Positions 49,637 through 61,685 are shown, counted from the first letter of the stretch. The stretch: DNA of 64,000 bases from Lutraria lutraria (GCA_964023205.1 OZ026844.1:37385963-37449962); one strand, 5' to 3'. Notes: generated by a model from the letters alone, not told the origin. Made by a program: numbers and translations.

Positions 49637-50020
49637 AAATGTATACTATATACTGGAAGTTACGAATCGACCAACAAAAAAGATAACGAGTGGTAGCATC
49701 GATACACCATCGTACACATCATATAACTTATTTTCTAATACCATCCGCAAACTTCGAATTTTGACCTAAACGTAACTATTTGACAAACAAGATAGTAATT
49801 ATCTACTTCAGTTGCATAAAATTACTTCATCATTAACAATATGTTTGGAGGTTACGAATTGACAGACAAAAATGGTATCGAATTGACCACTGATTTTAAA
49901 AAGGTTATGAATTGACCATAAAATGGTTACGAATCGACCAGAAAAAACCGAGGTTACGAATCCGTTAGGTTACGAATTGACCTGTATTCGTTATAATCGA
50001 GAACGAATCGAACTCATTTT

Positions 50021-50058
50021 ACCGGAAGTCGAAAGTCATATGATTATTTACCGGAAGC
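50021..50058 (+). promoter_or_regulatory. ETS-like motifs upstream of ATP6AP1
   Basis: CCGGAAGTC near 50023 and CCGGAAGCAC near 50051 lie 25-50 bp before the ATG at 50075. There is no TATA box. Such sites are typical of broadly expressed TATA-less promoters. Confidence 0.4.
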
Positions 50059-50074
50059 ACCGTAATTGTCAAAG

Positions 50075-53000
50075 ATGAAGATAATCAATTTGTTGGCCGT
50101 TTTAACTTCTTTGATTGCTGTAAATGCTTCAAAGACTCCCGTTCTGATATGGTCACCAAGCAGGTAATATTGCTAATTAAGAGATCGATGTTATTTTATA
50201 TGATCTTGTCTGGAATGTGATGATGTAATTAATTTTTTCGGGGGGGGGGGGGGGGGGTCGCTAGAAAGTTAAGAAATTGAACTTGAAAGACTATAACTCC
50301 TTGTAGAAATTGGTACCATAAAATTTCATCGTTTATTTGAACATATCAGAGCTTATATTTTCAATGATTGTGATATCGAACCATCTTCTGGTCTGAATAA
50401 TTGATAATTGACCTTTCGGGTTTGTTTCTTTAGTTTGATCAGAAGGTCGTCTATATATCCTCGGGTAGATCTACTCTATAGTCTATCTGACGCACATCAA
50501 TTACGACGCCATTTTGGTTTTGATCTCGTTTTCAATTTTGTACTATCGAGTGATGTCATCCCCGCGGAAATTTACAAGTAAACATAACAGCGCTTCCTGC
50601 TCACAGGTAACTGTATCATGAATAGATTATAAAAATATGGGAAAAAAAAATTTAAAAAAAATATTTATTAATATGTTAACAAGGTATATTTCAACAAAAA
50701 TTCTCTGGACGATCACTGAGGTGACTTTTGTTTTTCAATTTCATCAAGGATTCCGGTGAATTCATGCTAATGAATGTACTTTTTACGGTCGTAATTGAAC
50801 AAAAACATATTCCTGCATTTAAAGCTTTATTTATTTACATTATTTTACCTTCATAACATGTAATTCAACGTTTAAATTCCGATTTTATCTAAATATCAAC
50901 GTAAAAACTTCTTTCTGTCGATGACACTAGAGAAATCCCAGCGTATTTTGTAACGTTTGTTTTCATTGGCCGGGAATCAAAATCTTGTACATACGTCATT
51001 TCACCTGGGAAAACCCCTTTGAAATCGGCCAATGAAAATCGTTGTCACAAACTGGATAGCACGCGTGTCATATGAACCAAAATGGAGTCTATCAGGGATA
51101 AAAATTAAAGCCGAAAATTTGTTTATTGCTTAGACATTTACAAATTGTCATGGGGGTAAATGTGTTCCAACAGTTGTGTTTTCTAAGTGTAGCTGTTCAT
51201 TATGTTTGTACACAATGGTTAAGACTAAATATCGCCTATTTTATGTAAATTTAGTGGATGTCAAAATCACCTCAGTGATCGTCCCGAAGCATTGATTTAC
51301 ATTTTGTGGCATAACTCGTGAACTAGGCGACGGATTTCTCTGGGATTTTGCATGAATGTTGTTTTAACAATATGTTTTATGAACAAAATCGATCACTGGA
51401 AATATCTTTTGCCCAAAAAAATTTTTGATGCTTTAAAAATCTTGCGATTTTGTTGAAATATACCTTGTTAATATAGTAATAAATATTTTTTTTTTTTTTT
51501 TTTCATATTTTTATAATCTATTCATGATACAGTTAACTGTGTTCCTGCTGAGCGAAAATGTAGGGATTTAGCCATTTTTGATACTTTTTTAACAGATTTT
51601 ATAAATAACCACTGAAAACTATGTATTTTTCTTATTACTTGATTGTCAAAATGTTGAAGCAAAATATTTTTCTTGAAACAATGAAAAAATAAAGCGATCT
51701 GCTGGCGCATCCTCGCTCGCTATTTTTATAAAGTCACGTGATGGTCATATGACCTGTAATGTGATGTACAATTGAAATATTCACTGTCTAGAGTAGTCGA
51801 AGAGTCTTTGACGACGATACATTTGCATTACATTGCAGTTAATCGTCAAAGCCACTAAGTCTTGTTCTTTAAAAGCTAACAGGTAAACGACTCAATTTGA
51901 GTCGCATTCGTTTTCCTATTTAACACACAAATTTCCGTAAAACTTGTGTATAATTCGATGAATTATAGTATAATCTATCAACATGACCAAAAATATACCT
52001 TCAACAGACGAAAGTTATCAAATATATTGCCGATGTTTCATACTACCCTTAGTTTCAAAATTGTCCTCGTAAATGCTTTGGATTAAGTCCGTAGCATTCT
52101 GGAAAGTATGTAAATTGATCTGATTCAATAGAGGCATGAACAAGCGTCTTAAGCTGTTGACTTTGTAAGAGGACAATTCCATAACTAAAATGGTCAACAA
52201 GACGAAATAAAAAAGACCAATTTAGTTATGGGACCCAGAACTATGTCTAGAGATGTGTACTCGTTAGGTCACAAGGATCGCTCAAATTGCAGTTAACAAA
52301 AAATATTATTTCTTATAAATGCTGCATAATAACTTAAGTTAATTCTTTGATTTCTCTTTATTTTTTTCACTTTTTTCTGTAAAAACTGTGTACGCGAGGA
52401 TATACTTGTTGATAACCCTGAAATCTGTATTTTTCACTCTCTTATATAAACATTTGAAGCACATCCTTAAATTAAAACCTACAGTATGCTGTTTAAGTCA
52501 GGAATAAAGTGCATTTAATGCACAAAGTGATAGATTGCAGAGAATTTAACCTCATAATCCTGCCAAATCATGCCTCTTCCTCATCTGCATAGTCCCTCTG
52601 AGTCTGATTTTTTATCCCTTATAGGGAAAATATTTCCATGCACTTGGAAGTTGTATTGAGGTTATGATCTGATTTAATTCACTGACTAAATACATTGACA
52701 TAAAATATTACTCCGAGTTAGAAATCATTAATTACTTGTGTTTCTCATCAACAGACCATTAAGCGACTTACCACAAAGCTATGCTGGATCCTCAGTGACG
52801 TCAGATTCCTTCAATCAGAACTATCTTCAACCTTTGTCTGCTGATAAAGGCAAATCTCTTGTGATATTCAATCAAGATAAGGTATTTATGAATGAAATTA
52901 TGAATTCATTTCTTTTATCATTAGTAGGAAAGCTACATTATGCATATTACTCAGTTTAGAAAATGTATACCTTATTCTTTCATTACAAGTTATCTATAAA

Positions 53001-56000
53001 AGAAAATATGTGTGTGTAATTTGTACAAAACTTCAGATATTTCTTTAAGTAACATTCTAAACAGGATAAAAAATGTTTAGTTAGAACTGTATTATTAAGT
53101 ATTGTTTTACAGTGACTTACATTTATATCTGCTAATGATGGTCAGTTGCCAACTGCAGTCCTTTGTCTCCAATCTCTGATAGATACTTCATTACTTTTTG
53201 TTAGTTGATCTTGTGACTCTTGTCAGCGCCATCTGTGGAATTTTTGTTGTTGTAGTACTAGGTATATTGATAGTGTCAACCGACTGCTATTCAATAACAG
53301 CCTTGACCCACTGGTGACAAAAATATGAGTTTCATGATTCGTTGTTTACAGTTAGGCCTTCAAACATTTGTACCAAATTTAAATGATTTTCAATGCTATT
53401 ATTGTAGCTGAGTGTTGAAGATTTCACGAAGCATGCTGATGTTTATAACCCAAATAGTGATGGTGGAGCTTTCAAGAACGTAAAGGTATAATATATATGC
53501 ATACTTGTGTTCATTGACTATTGATTGAAATATTCTATTTTTTAATTAATGCTTGTTTACATGTTTCCAAATCCATCTATTAGTATTAAAAGAATGAAAT
53601 CAAACTTTTTGCCCTTGTTAGTTGCATGTGATTAATTCTATTTGAAAATGAAATACTGACAGATTCACTGAAAATTAGGGCTGCAATGAATCGAATGATA
53701 ACCAATTCCTGAAATATTAAATTACTTTTGTTAATTTAATATCATGTTAGTTTAGTTAGCAGTTATAACTTACCGGTAGGTTTTAGTAATGATAACAATA
53801 ACAACTCAGCACCATGCTGTTTTTATTGTAGTTCCGGTACATACAATGTGATTTTTAATCAGTTGTGAATTTCCTGTTTATTTGACAGACTGCTATGGAT
53901 GGTCAGTTTTCTGTTCATCTACCAGCTGTTGTTGAATCTGTATCAGCCATCAATACCTTAACTTCCTCCTTCCCTGGAGAGGTTATCAGGGTACACAACC
54001 CAAATGACATAGTCAGTGTGAATTTGGAAAGCAACAAGAGTTACCTTATCATTGTTACTCTTCAACCAGTTGATGTCAGTAATGAGTATGACTCTTTCAA
54101 GAAAAATGGTAAATATTTAAGACCTGATTAAGAATGGTTTACTTGCTCTTTGTTCTACGTAAATGGTGTTTCAGTCTAGTGTAATAAAAACTTCTGTCGC
54201 ATAGGATTTAACTTTATTCTGTATAAAGTTGACAAAGAATTTGTTGATGATAGTAGATGAGATTTATTCTGATACTTATTTTATTAAAAAAAAAAAGATA
54301 TTGATCCATCCATTCAAAACAGTCTGTCAGTACAGTCTGTCCCAACAACCTCTTCTGTTATAGATGTTGTCAAATCTGAACATTACAGTTTGACTGATGA
54401 ATTACCATGTTAGCATTTTATGCTTTATTTGAGAAAGCTAATAAACCTCATTTTGAAGAACTTTCCTTCTGGCTGGTACTGAAGGGGCACACCAGTCTAC
54501 TAACAAACATATATTTTTAATTTAAGTACTGCTAAATTGCTAATGAACAACAGAGGTATACATCCATGAACTAACAATTAGCAATCATTAGTGTGACATT
54601 TTTCAGTATTTCTTTGATAAATTGATCAGAGATTATAAATAAACATCAAAGGATAAGGCCTCTGTATTTGGGGGAATGAATAAAATGTTGTAAAAGATTT
54701 CATGTTAATGTCTTCATGTATATCGTCTATCTATTTATTTCAGATGAAGATATTGGTAAGATATTGCATAGTTTGGAAAAGCGAGATATAAAGTATAGTG
54801 CGGTCTACACTGGAGAATCCCCATCCAAGGTTTGTGTATACATACAGATACATATAATAATTATGTACTTACTACTAACAAATTGTGAACTATTGTTCCA
54901 AGTATTTCTAGGACTTCCATCTTTGTGTGATAATTCCGTACATGCTGATTAGTCATAAACCTATGGATTTATGTCAATTTAAATCTCTCTTAGCCTTTAT
55001 ACTCGAAAAGCTTATTGATATCCTATGAAGAGATATGAGGTAAACCTTTGTGAGTGGAAATTGTGATAAAGGTCTGGATTTATTCTGCATTTACTCTCAT
55101 AAGAGATAAGGGGTTGTTGAATCAACATTATATTGTATTCCCTGATTATCATGTTGAAGTGTAGCTGTGTGGTATTCTTTTGTCTCATTATGTAGATGTA
55201 AATAAAGAGTTTGTGTTATTTTAGGTTGAGAATGAGGAAGTTTTCAGTGGCAGAAAGCTTCTAGCTGATTCCGATGATGATGAAGATAAGAATGGAACAT
55301 TGTACTCTAAGGATGGAGTCATGTTGTTCCTGAAGTATGTCACAGTCTCTATCATCATTGAAGATGGAAATAATGAGAAACCAACACTGACAGAAATGTT
55401 TCCATTCACTAACGCCTCCCAAGTTGAAGTATCAGATTTGACAAATAAATCTATGAAGTAAGTATACAGACATCTCTAGGTTCTGATGTTATTTTGGTTG
55501 AGATCCCTGACTATAGTTCTTGGATTTGAACTAAATAGGTTAAAAGGCTCTGCCTGTATAGATCGGAGTGATAAAATGACACTACAGTCAGTACAGTGTT
55601 CTCTGGAAGAATCAGACTAACAAGCTAAGTATAAACTGTTGTAGGTTTTATTCACAGATTATTAAAGTTGATTTTTGTGTAAATTTTAGGACTGGGAACG
55701 AATATGGTTTATGATATTCGAATATTTGTTTTTTATATTCGATTATATTCGAATATTCGTTTTCATAGCTAGTTTGTTCTAATTCGATGAACGTGTCTGT
55801 TCCTCATACATCGTGTCCGAAAGCGGTTGTGTCCGAATACTATGCATGTTTCAGTAAAGAGGTTAACTATGAACTTAAATTTTTATTGAAAACTAATTAC
55901 AGTGTAATTGTATTTACTTTTTACTAATTCTACATGTTATGAATATTTCTGTCGACATTACACTTGAAATAAAAAGCGTACACATATTTGTGTTCCGTTG

Positions 56001-59000
56001 GTTTGTTTATACAAGTTATGAAGGGAGGAAACTATAACAAGTTGCGGGTAACGTGTTTATTTATCAACAGAAATTACGAGTCAAAACTTTCTTTTTAAAA
56101 ACATCTACATTTGCAGGAATAAATTGTTTCCAAGTTCAGTTTTTAATTTTCATTGAGTTAAAACGAGCAAAACATGTGGTTATATAAATAACTGTCAATT
56201 TGATGATAACGCGTACTGGGCGCAATGTTACAACTTACAGGGGTTATTTACTAAAACAAAAGGGCTCCGAAACTGGGCCAAAGAATGACGACGTTCTTAA
56301 TATCTTTGATATTGACTTTTAAAACAACTCACTGCCTTTGATTGAACCGAAATGATACTTAAGTGAAAAAAAATTGGCAGTGTGCAATCTGCTTACGGAC
56401 CGACGTTTGAAGTCTCATAGCATAATTTATCATTAACAGTCATTCATATTTTTAATTGAGATGGCTAACTTTAAATTAAATTTGTGCAAGCACATCATTT
56501 AACGCAAAAGACTAGTACATTAAGTGTTTTATTCTTGTCAACCACGTGCTTGGACTAATTACTGACTATTACTGACCAATTGATCGGATTAACAAATGAT
56601 CGCTCTGGGCTATTGGTTATCTTGACGTGTTTATGGGGGTATTGAAAATGGTGCGAACAACAAACAGTTGGTTTGTGACATTCAGCGTTTACTTACCAAT
56701 TTTGGACCGACTTTTATGGAATTTATACACCTTTTATAGACAGATTTTTAAAGCAGTTTTTGCTACTCAAATTGGCTCGAAAAGTTGAAATTCCATTTTT
56801 TTTCGAATATTTGAATTCGTTTTTCATGTTCGAATATTCGTCGAAGTTTCGAATATTCGAATAAAATTCCCAGCCCTAGTAAATTTATGTTTGGATTGAC
56901 AAAAAGTAGTCAGTGTTAGAATGCCAAGTAGAAGGCGATATCAGCAGTCAGGGCTCCTGGAGAACAATACCTAAGACCCTTAAGAATGTATATTAAGTTA
57001 ATTTCTACTTGTGCTTATTGAACCCTGCAAAACTGCAAGTTGAAGTGTTTTCTCTGGGGTTAAAAAAAAGAGCTAAATTTCTGGAGCTTCCGGGGCCTCT
57101 GGACCCCTGGCCAAGGCTTTGTCCTGGAACCACTTGGGGCCCTAGTGGCCCCCAAGCCCCCAGGTCTCAGAATTGAATTTTCTTCTTTTTTGTCATTCCA
57201 CCAATCACACCCCTGTTGTATATGACTTGTATGCTGTAAAGAGTCTTGGATAGAAATCAATAGAACTTTAATATATACTAGTAAAAATTTCGTGAGCAAG
57301 TGAATATCTTTTCTATTTTTAGTCTTGACATAACATTACCAGGAAAGAATGGGACTGCTACTCTAAAGTAAGTAAAGCGTTTCTTTCAGTTCTTTTTTTT
57401 AAAGATAGCTGTGTTATCCAAATGAAAGATGAAGGAAATATTTAGAATGATAAAAAACAGAACAACAATCTAATCATTCTGATCACTCAACAAACATAAT
57501 CAGGAAGCAGCAACAATCCACTAGTCTACATCAATATTGTTGTTGAGCCAGCCTAGTCAGGCGACATATAGGGATTACTTTGTCGGCGGTGTCATCATCT
57601 GTGGCAGCAGCCCCTTTGGCTTGTCCAGAACATAACTTTTTCACCATAAGTTCAAATTCAAAACTTGGTGTACATGTTTCTTGCAATGATCCAAAGTGCA
57701 GTGCACAAGAACCATAACTCTATCTTGTGCAGTTTTTTAATTATTCCCCTTTGATTGTTTAATGATAGAGGATTTCTTGTCCGGACCAAGTTTGTCACCA
57801 TAAGTTTAAATGACTTCAAACTTGGTGTGCATGTTTCTTGCAATGATCCAAAGTGCAGTTCAAAAGAACCATAACTCTGCCTTGTGAGGTTTTTGAATTA
57901 TTCCCCTTTGATTTATTTTATTAGGATTTCTTGTCTGGAACATTACCTTGTCCCCATGAGTTTGAATGACTTGAAAGTTGGTGTGCATGTAAATGCAATG
58001 ACCTGAAGTGTAATGCAGAAGAACAGTACCTCTACCTTGTACTCCCCTTTGATTGATTTTATTAGAGGATTACTTAATAATCCCTTTTAATTATTTCATT
58101 TCCTTTTAATTGTTATGAAACTTTCAGACAGTGTAAACAGGCACAAAATTTATTCTACATTAAAGCAAGGTTAAGTGCACTTAGCAACATTTTTGCTCAT
58201 ATGTCACATAAACTATCCAGCGTCAGGCAACACATCCAACTCACGAAGTTCTAGTTAGAACCTTATGTCTGATATATGAAAAAATGTTTTTCACGAATAT
58301 GAAAAGTAGATAGAACTTTTTTTAGAAGATAGAGAACCAGACTGACACAGTTGACCATGTATTAAATCTTTGTACTGACAGAGAAATGGTGTCTATCAAA
58401 AACTTTGTGCTTTATTTTCCAGATTTGTTTTGGCATCAAGTAATCAGTATGAGTTTGTGTCAGTCAATGAGACGTTTACATATGAAGGCAAGGAGAAAAC
58501 AGAGGCTACAAAATTTGATGTGGATGAGATGCCTATGAAGTTTAAGATTCAAGCAACACGAGGATTTTGTTTCCATTGTACCAAGCTGAGTCCTCTACCA
58601 TGGTTGAAAGGTTACAATGCTTCAGATATATCTGTTCATCTACAGTTACATGGTTTCCAGGTAAAACTACATTACATAATCAGTACATTCTTTAGGGAAA
58701 CATTTTATTAGCTCATCTGTTTTCCAAAGAAAAATCAAGCTAATGTGATCACTGCAGTGTCTGCATCAAGCAATAATTTTAATATAGCTCATAACTCATT
58801 AACTATGTGAGGTAGCAACATGAAACTTCATAGCTGGATAGATCTCACTGAGGCGGTAAACAGATGAGCATTGGCACCGCTCGCAGCTCTCTTTGTTACT
58901 AGAAAGTTCTATTAAGAATACAATTACATTCATTCAGTATCCTTGGAAATAATAAAAATGAGAACACTTACAATAGTTTATCTATAGCTTTAAATGTAAT

Positions 59001-59236
59001 AAACTATATTTCAGGTGGAAGTGTTTAACCCACTCTCCAACTCCACTTCAAGGTTTACTGATAACGTCTGGGATTGTGTAGAATTCTTCACTATACCTAT
59101 CTGGATGGGAATTCTAACAACTCTTGTCCTTGTCACCATTCTCTTCTATGGCATGACAATGATTTCAAACCTAACCACCATGGATAGATTTGATGACCCG
59201 AAAGGAAAGACCATCACAGTTACTGTGAATGAATAG
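50075..59236 (+). CDS. ATP6AP1: ATP6AP1 (Ac45), V-type proton ATPase accessory subunit S1
   Basis: Nine exons with matching phases: 50075-50163, 52755-52881, 53408-53485, 53889-54108, 54744-54829, 55225-55457, 57323-57367, 58423-58660 and 59015-59236 (TAG), giving 445 residues against 470 in human. The N-terminus is a signal peptide (MKIINLLAVLTSLIAVNAS), followed by PVLIWSPSR and a large luminal domain with several N-x-S/T sites and a cysteine pair in FCFHCTKLS. Exon 9 encodes a transmembrane helix (about 400-423, IPIWMGILTTLVLV) and the family-diagnostic tail TTMDRFDDPKGKTI. The family protein is part of the V-ATPase Vo sector and supports its assembly and trafficking in the secretory and endolysosomal system. 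No dibasic RxxR furin-type site is obvious; the nearest basic cluster is SGRKLLADSDDDED in exon 6. Introns 1 and 6 hold intact-looking DNA elements with target-site duplications. Confidence 0.96.
50602..51541. mobile_element. 940 bp DNA transposon with 8 bp TSD in ATP6AP1 intron 1
   Basis: The ends read CACAGGTAACTGTATCATG (left) and CACAGTTAACTGTATCATG (right, reversed) and continue as inverted repeats for about 110 bp. TTCCTGCT flanks both sides (50594-50601 and 51542-51549). A second inverted pair, GATCACTGAGGTGA / TCACCTCAGTGATCGTCC, lies further inside. No transposase frame is present, so it is non-autonomous. Confidence 0.9.
53677..53710 (+). mobile_element. hAT-like end fragment
   Basis: TAGGGCTGCAATGAATCGAA resembles the ends of hAT elements. 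No partner end is visible nearby, so it is a weak call. Confidence 0.25.
55687..56878. mobile_element. 1.19 kb hAT-like non-autonomous element with 8 bp TSD
   Basis: The left end is TAGGACTGGGAACGAATATG, the right end reversed is TAGGGCTGGGAATTTTATTC, and GTAAATTT flanks both sides (55679-55686 and 56879-56886). The subterminal zones are dense in ATTCGAATATTCG words, in both orientations. An 8 bp duplication and these ends fit hAT. The interior has no recognisable transposase. It lies in intron 6 of ATP6AP1. Confidence 0.9.
57540..58060. repeat. Monomer-array element (three ~150-165 bp units) in ATP6AP1 intron 7
   Basis: The unit contains TTCTTGTCC.GA, CACCATAAGTT.AAAT, ACTTGGTGT.CATGTTTCTTG, CAATGATCCAAAGTGCAGT and GAACCATAACTCT. 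Three diverging copies are present. The start is near GCCTAGTCAGGCGACATATA. Confidence 0.75.
58713..58875 (+). mobile_element. Interspersed repeat, family C, with inverted ends
   Basis: AGCTCATCTGTTTTCC at the left and GGTAAACAGATGAGC at the right form a 13 bp inverted end pair. The interior (GTGATCACTGCAGTGTC, GCAACATGAAACTTCATAGC, GATAGATCTCACTGAGGC) matches 19683-19865 and partly 21592-21715. It lies in intron 8 of ATP6AP1. Confidence 0.7.
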
Positions 59237-59940
59237 TTAGAACACTGTCCTACTTTCAGCAATAATCTGTCTTGTTCTGTTCAATTTTGTACGGCATAAT
59301 TTTGATTAAAATGTTCATTGGTGAAAATAGCGGAATATTTTGAGATAATTACTACAAAATGTATATCAATGAAAAACTGTGATTGGTTGACGAAGGTTCC
59401 GTTAGACTCCATAAATATTGTTCTGACTTTGGAACATTTAACATCTTTCATGAACACGTTTTGAAGTAAGTCCTGATAGTTTCTGTGATAAATTTTAGTA
59501 CAAAGAACAAATTCTATTATTGTTGATGTAGAATGTATATATATCCAGCAAACATGCACTGTTCATTATAATACATTCCATTATTTGCAACCAAAACCTA
59601 TTTATATCAAGACACTTTAAAACATAGTAATGCCACATACTGCTAACAAGTTTTTATCCAGACCAAATTTCAGGGAATGGCAAAAAGAGAAATAGTTTTC
59701 ATATTCATTGAGCTGGGATCACAAGGCCCTGTAGGTCCAGAGAAATAAATAGCACATGGAAATCTGCTTATTCATTGAAACATCTCACCCCTTAATTTAA
59801 CAAGTAGTACAGAAATAGTCTATGGAGCATGTTTTGATATAATACTACTCTAGGTAGACTAAGCTGGGTATACTGGAAACTTCTCTTGTGCTAACCTGAA
59901 AACCTGATGTTTCAATAAACAGAATGTTCATGAATTCCAT
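59237..59940 (+). other. Probable 3' UTR of ATP6AP1
   Basis: Non-coding sequence after the TAG. AATAAA hexamers occur at 59744-59749 and 59914-59919, either of which could end the transcript. Confidence 0.4.
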
Positions 59941-60233
59941 CATTAGTGTGATATTCAGTCATATTTTACCCCAAAAATACTTTTTATCTCTTACAAACTT
60001 TTGCACAAAATCAATTTGTGAGAATATTAGACCATCTGAAGCACTCACTTATTATGTACATTGTAATTGAAATGTGAATGTTTTTCTCTAATTAATTAAG
60101 TAAATGCAGTGCTTTGTTTTTTACTACAATAAAAAATAGAATTCAAAAGGTGTTATTATATTTATATTGTAGGTAGATTGTACAAAATTCCCTGTCAATA
60201 ATTCCCTGGAATGTTACGGTTTTATGGAACTTT

Positions 60234-60730
60234 TTATGCCCCCAGCATAAAATGGCAGACTGCATATAGTGTTTACCCTCTCCGTGTGTGTGTGTGTGTA
60301 TTGTTGGGCATTTTCGTGTCCAGCTCATAACTGTGTCATTTGTTCAAAGGTCAAGGTCACAGTGGACGTTAAAAGTTTGTGCATATTATTATGGATATAG
60401 TGAAAGTTTACGTTCGTATCCGGCTCATAACTTTGTCACGCATTATTGGATTTCGAAATAGATTGGCACAAATGTTCATCATATCAAGACAATGTGTCAT
60501 GCGCAAAAACTGTGTCGCTTGCTCAAAGGTCAAGGTCACAGTGGACATTTCTACTTTTTCGTTCCTTATATTGAAATAGTGAAAGTACATGTATGTTGAG
60601 TGTTTACCACCCTTAGGTGATGTTTACCTTCCACTTTAGGCTGCATTTCCAAGCGACCTGCTCTATGCTGTATTTACATGTTTGCCACACAACACTCATT
60701 TCTGTATCCAGGTAGAAGTAGCGGGGCATC
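60234..60730. mobile_element. Inverted-end monomer-array element (type 3, copy 1)
   Basis: The head is TATGCCCCCAGCATAAAATG and the tail GTAGCGGGGCATCC, with two or three monomers holding TTCGTGTCCGGCTCATAACT, TTGGCACAAATGTTCATCAT and CTCAAAGGTCAAGGTCACAG. A short GT microsatellite sits near the head. Confidence 0.75.
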
Positions 60731-60780
60731 CTTGTCCTATGGACACATATTAGTTATGCGTCCTATGGACACATATTAGT

Positions 60781-61685
60781 TATGCCCCCGCCATGAAATG
60801 GCAGATGACATAATAGTGTTTACCCTGTCCGTTGGTGTGTGCGTGTTTGTGTGTGACGAATTTTCGTGTCCGGCTAATAACTTAGTCATGCATGATTTTA
60901 TTTTGAAATAATTTGGCACAAATGTTTAGCATAACAACACGATGTGTCATGCGCAAAAACTGTGTCGCTTGCTCAAAGGTCAAGGTCACAGTGGACACTT
61001 AAAGCATTATATGTATCTGTTCGTGTCCGGCTTATAACTCTGTCATGCATAATTGGATTTTGAAATAAATTGGCACAAATGTTCATCATATCAAGACGAC
61101 GTGTCATGCGCATCAACTGCTACACTAGCTCAAAGGTCAAGGTCACTGGACGTTCAAAGTTTGTGCATATTATTATGGATATAGTGAAAGTGTATGTTCG
61201 TGTCTGGCTCAACTTTGTCATGCATAATTAGATTTTGAAATAAACTGGCACAAATGTTCATCATATCAAGACGACGTGTCATGCGCATCAACTGCAACAC
61301 TAGCTCAAAGGTCAAGGTCACTTGACGTTCAAAGTTTGTGCATATTATTATGGATATAGTGAAAGTGTATGTTCGTGTCTGGCTCAACTTTGTCATGCAT
61401 AATTAGATTTTGAAATAAACTGGCACAAATGTACATCATATTAAGATGACGTGTCATGCGCAGAAACTGTGTTGCTTACTCAAAGGTCACAGTGGACACT
61501 TATATATTTACATTCATTCCTTATATTGAAATAGTGAAAGTACATGTAATTGTGTGTTTACCACCCTTAGGTGATCTTTACCTCCCACTATGGGCATCAT
61601 TCCCAAGCAACCTTCTCTATGTTGCATTCACATATTTGCCACAAAACACTCATTTCTGTATCCAGTGTGAAATGGCGGGAGCATC
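60781..61685. mobile_element. Inverted-end monomer-array element (type 3, copy 2)
   Basis: The head is ATGCCCCCGCCAT and the tail ATGGCGGGAGCAT, an almost perfect inverted pair. About four monomers of the same kind as copy 1 lie between them. Two adjacent monomers near 61.2 and 61.35 kb are nearly identical, showing recent unit amplification. The two copies are arranged head to tail about 50 bp apart. Confidence 0.8.

Larger units (their letters stand above)
47944..49982. mobile_element. 2.04 kb inverted-repeat element with iterated terminal motif
   Basis: The left end starts GGTCAATTCGTAACCTAACC and the right end reversed starts GGTCAATTCGTAACCTAACG. Over about 90 bp each end carries three or four spaced copies of a GGTCAATTCGTAACC-like motif, with further single copies inside the right part. 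The interior contains a 52 bp tandem repeat and a LINE reverse transcriptase fragment. No target-site duplication or transposase was found, so the superfamily is open. It lies upstream of ATP6AP1. Confidence 0.75.
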
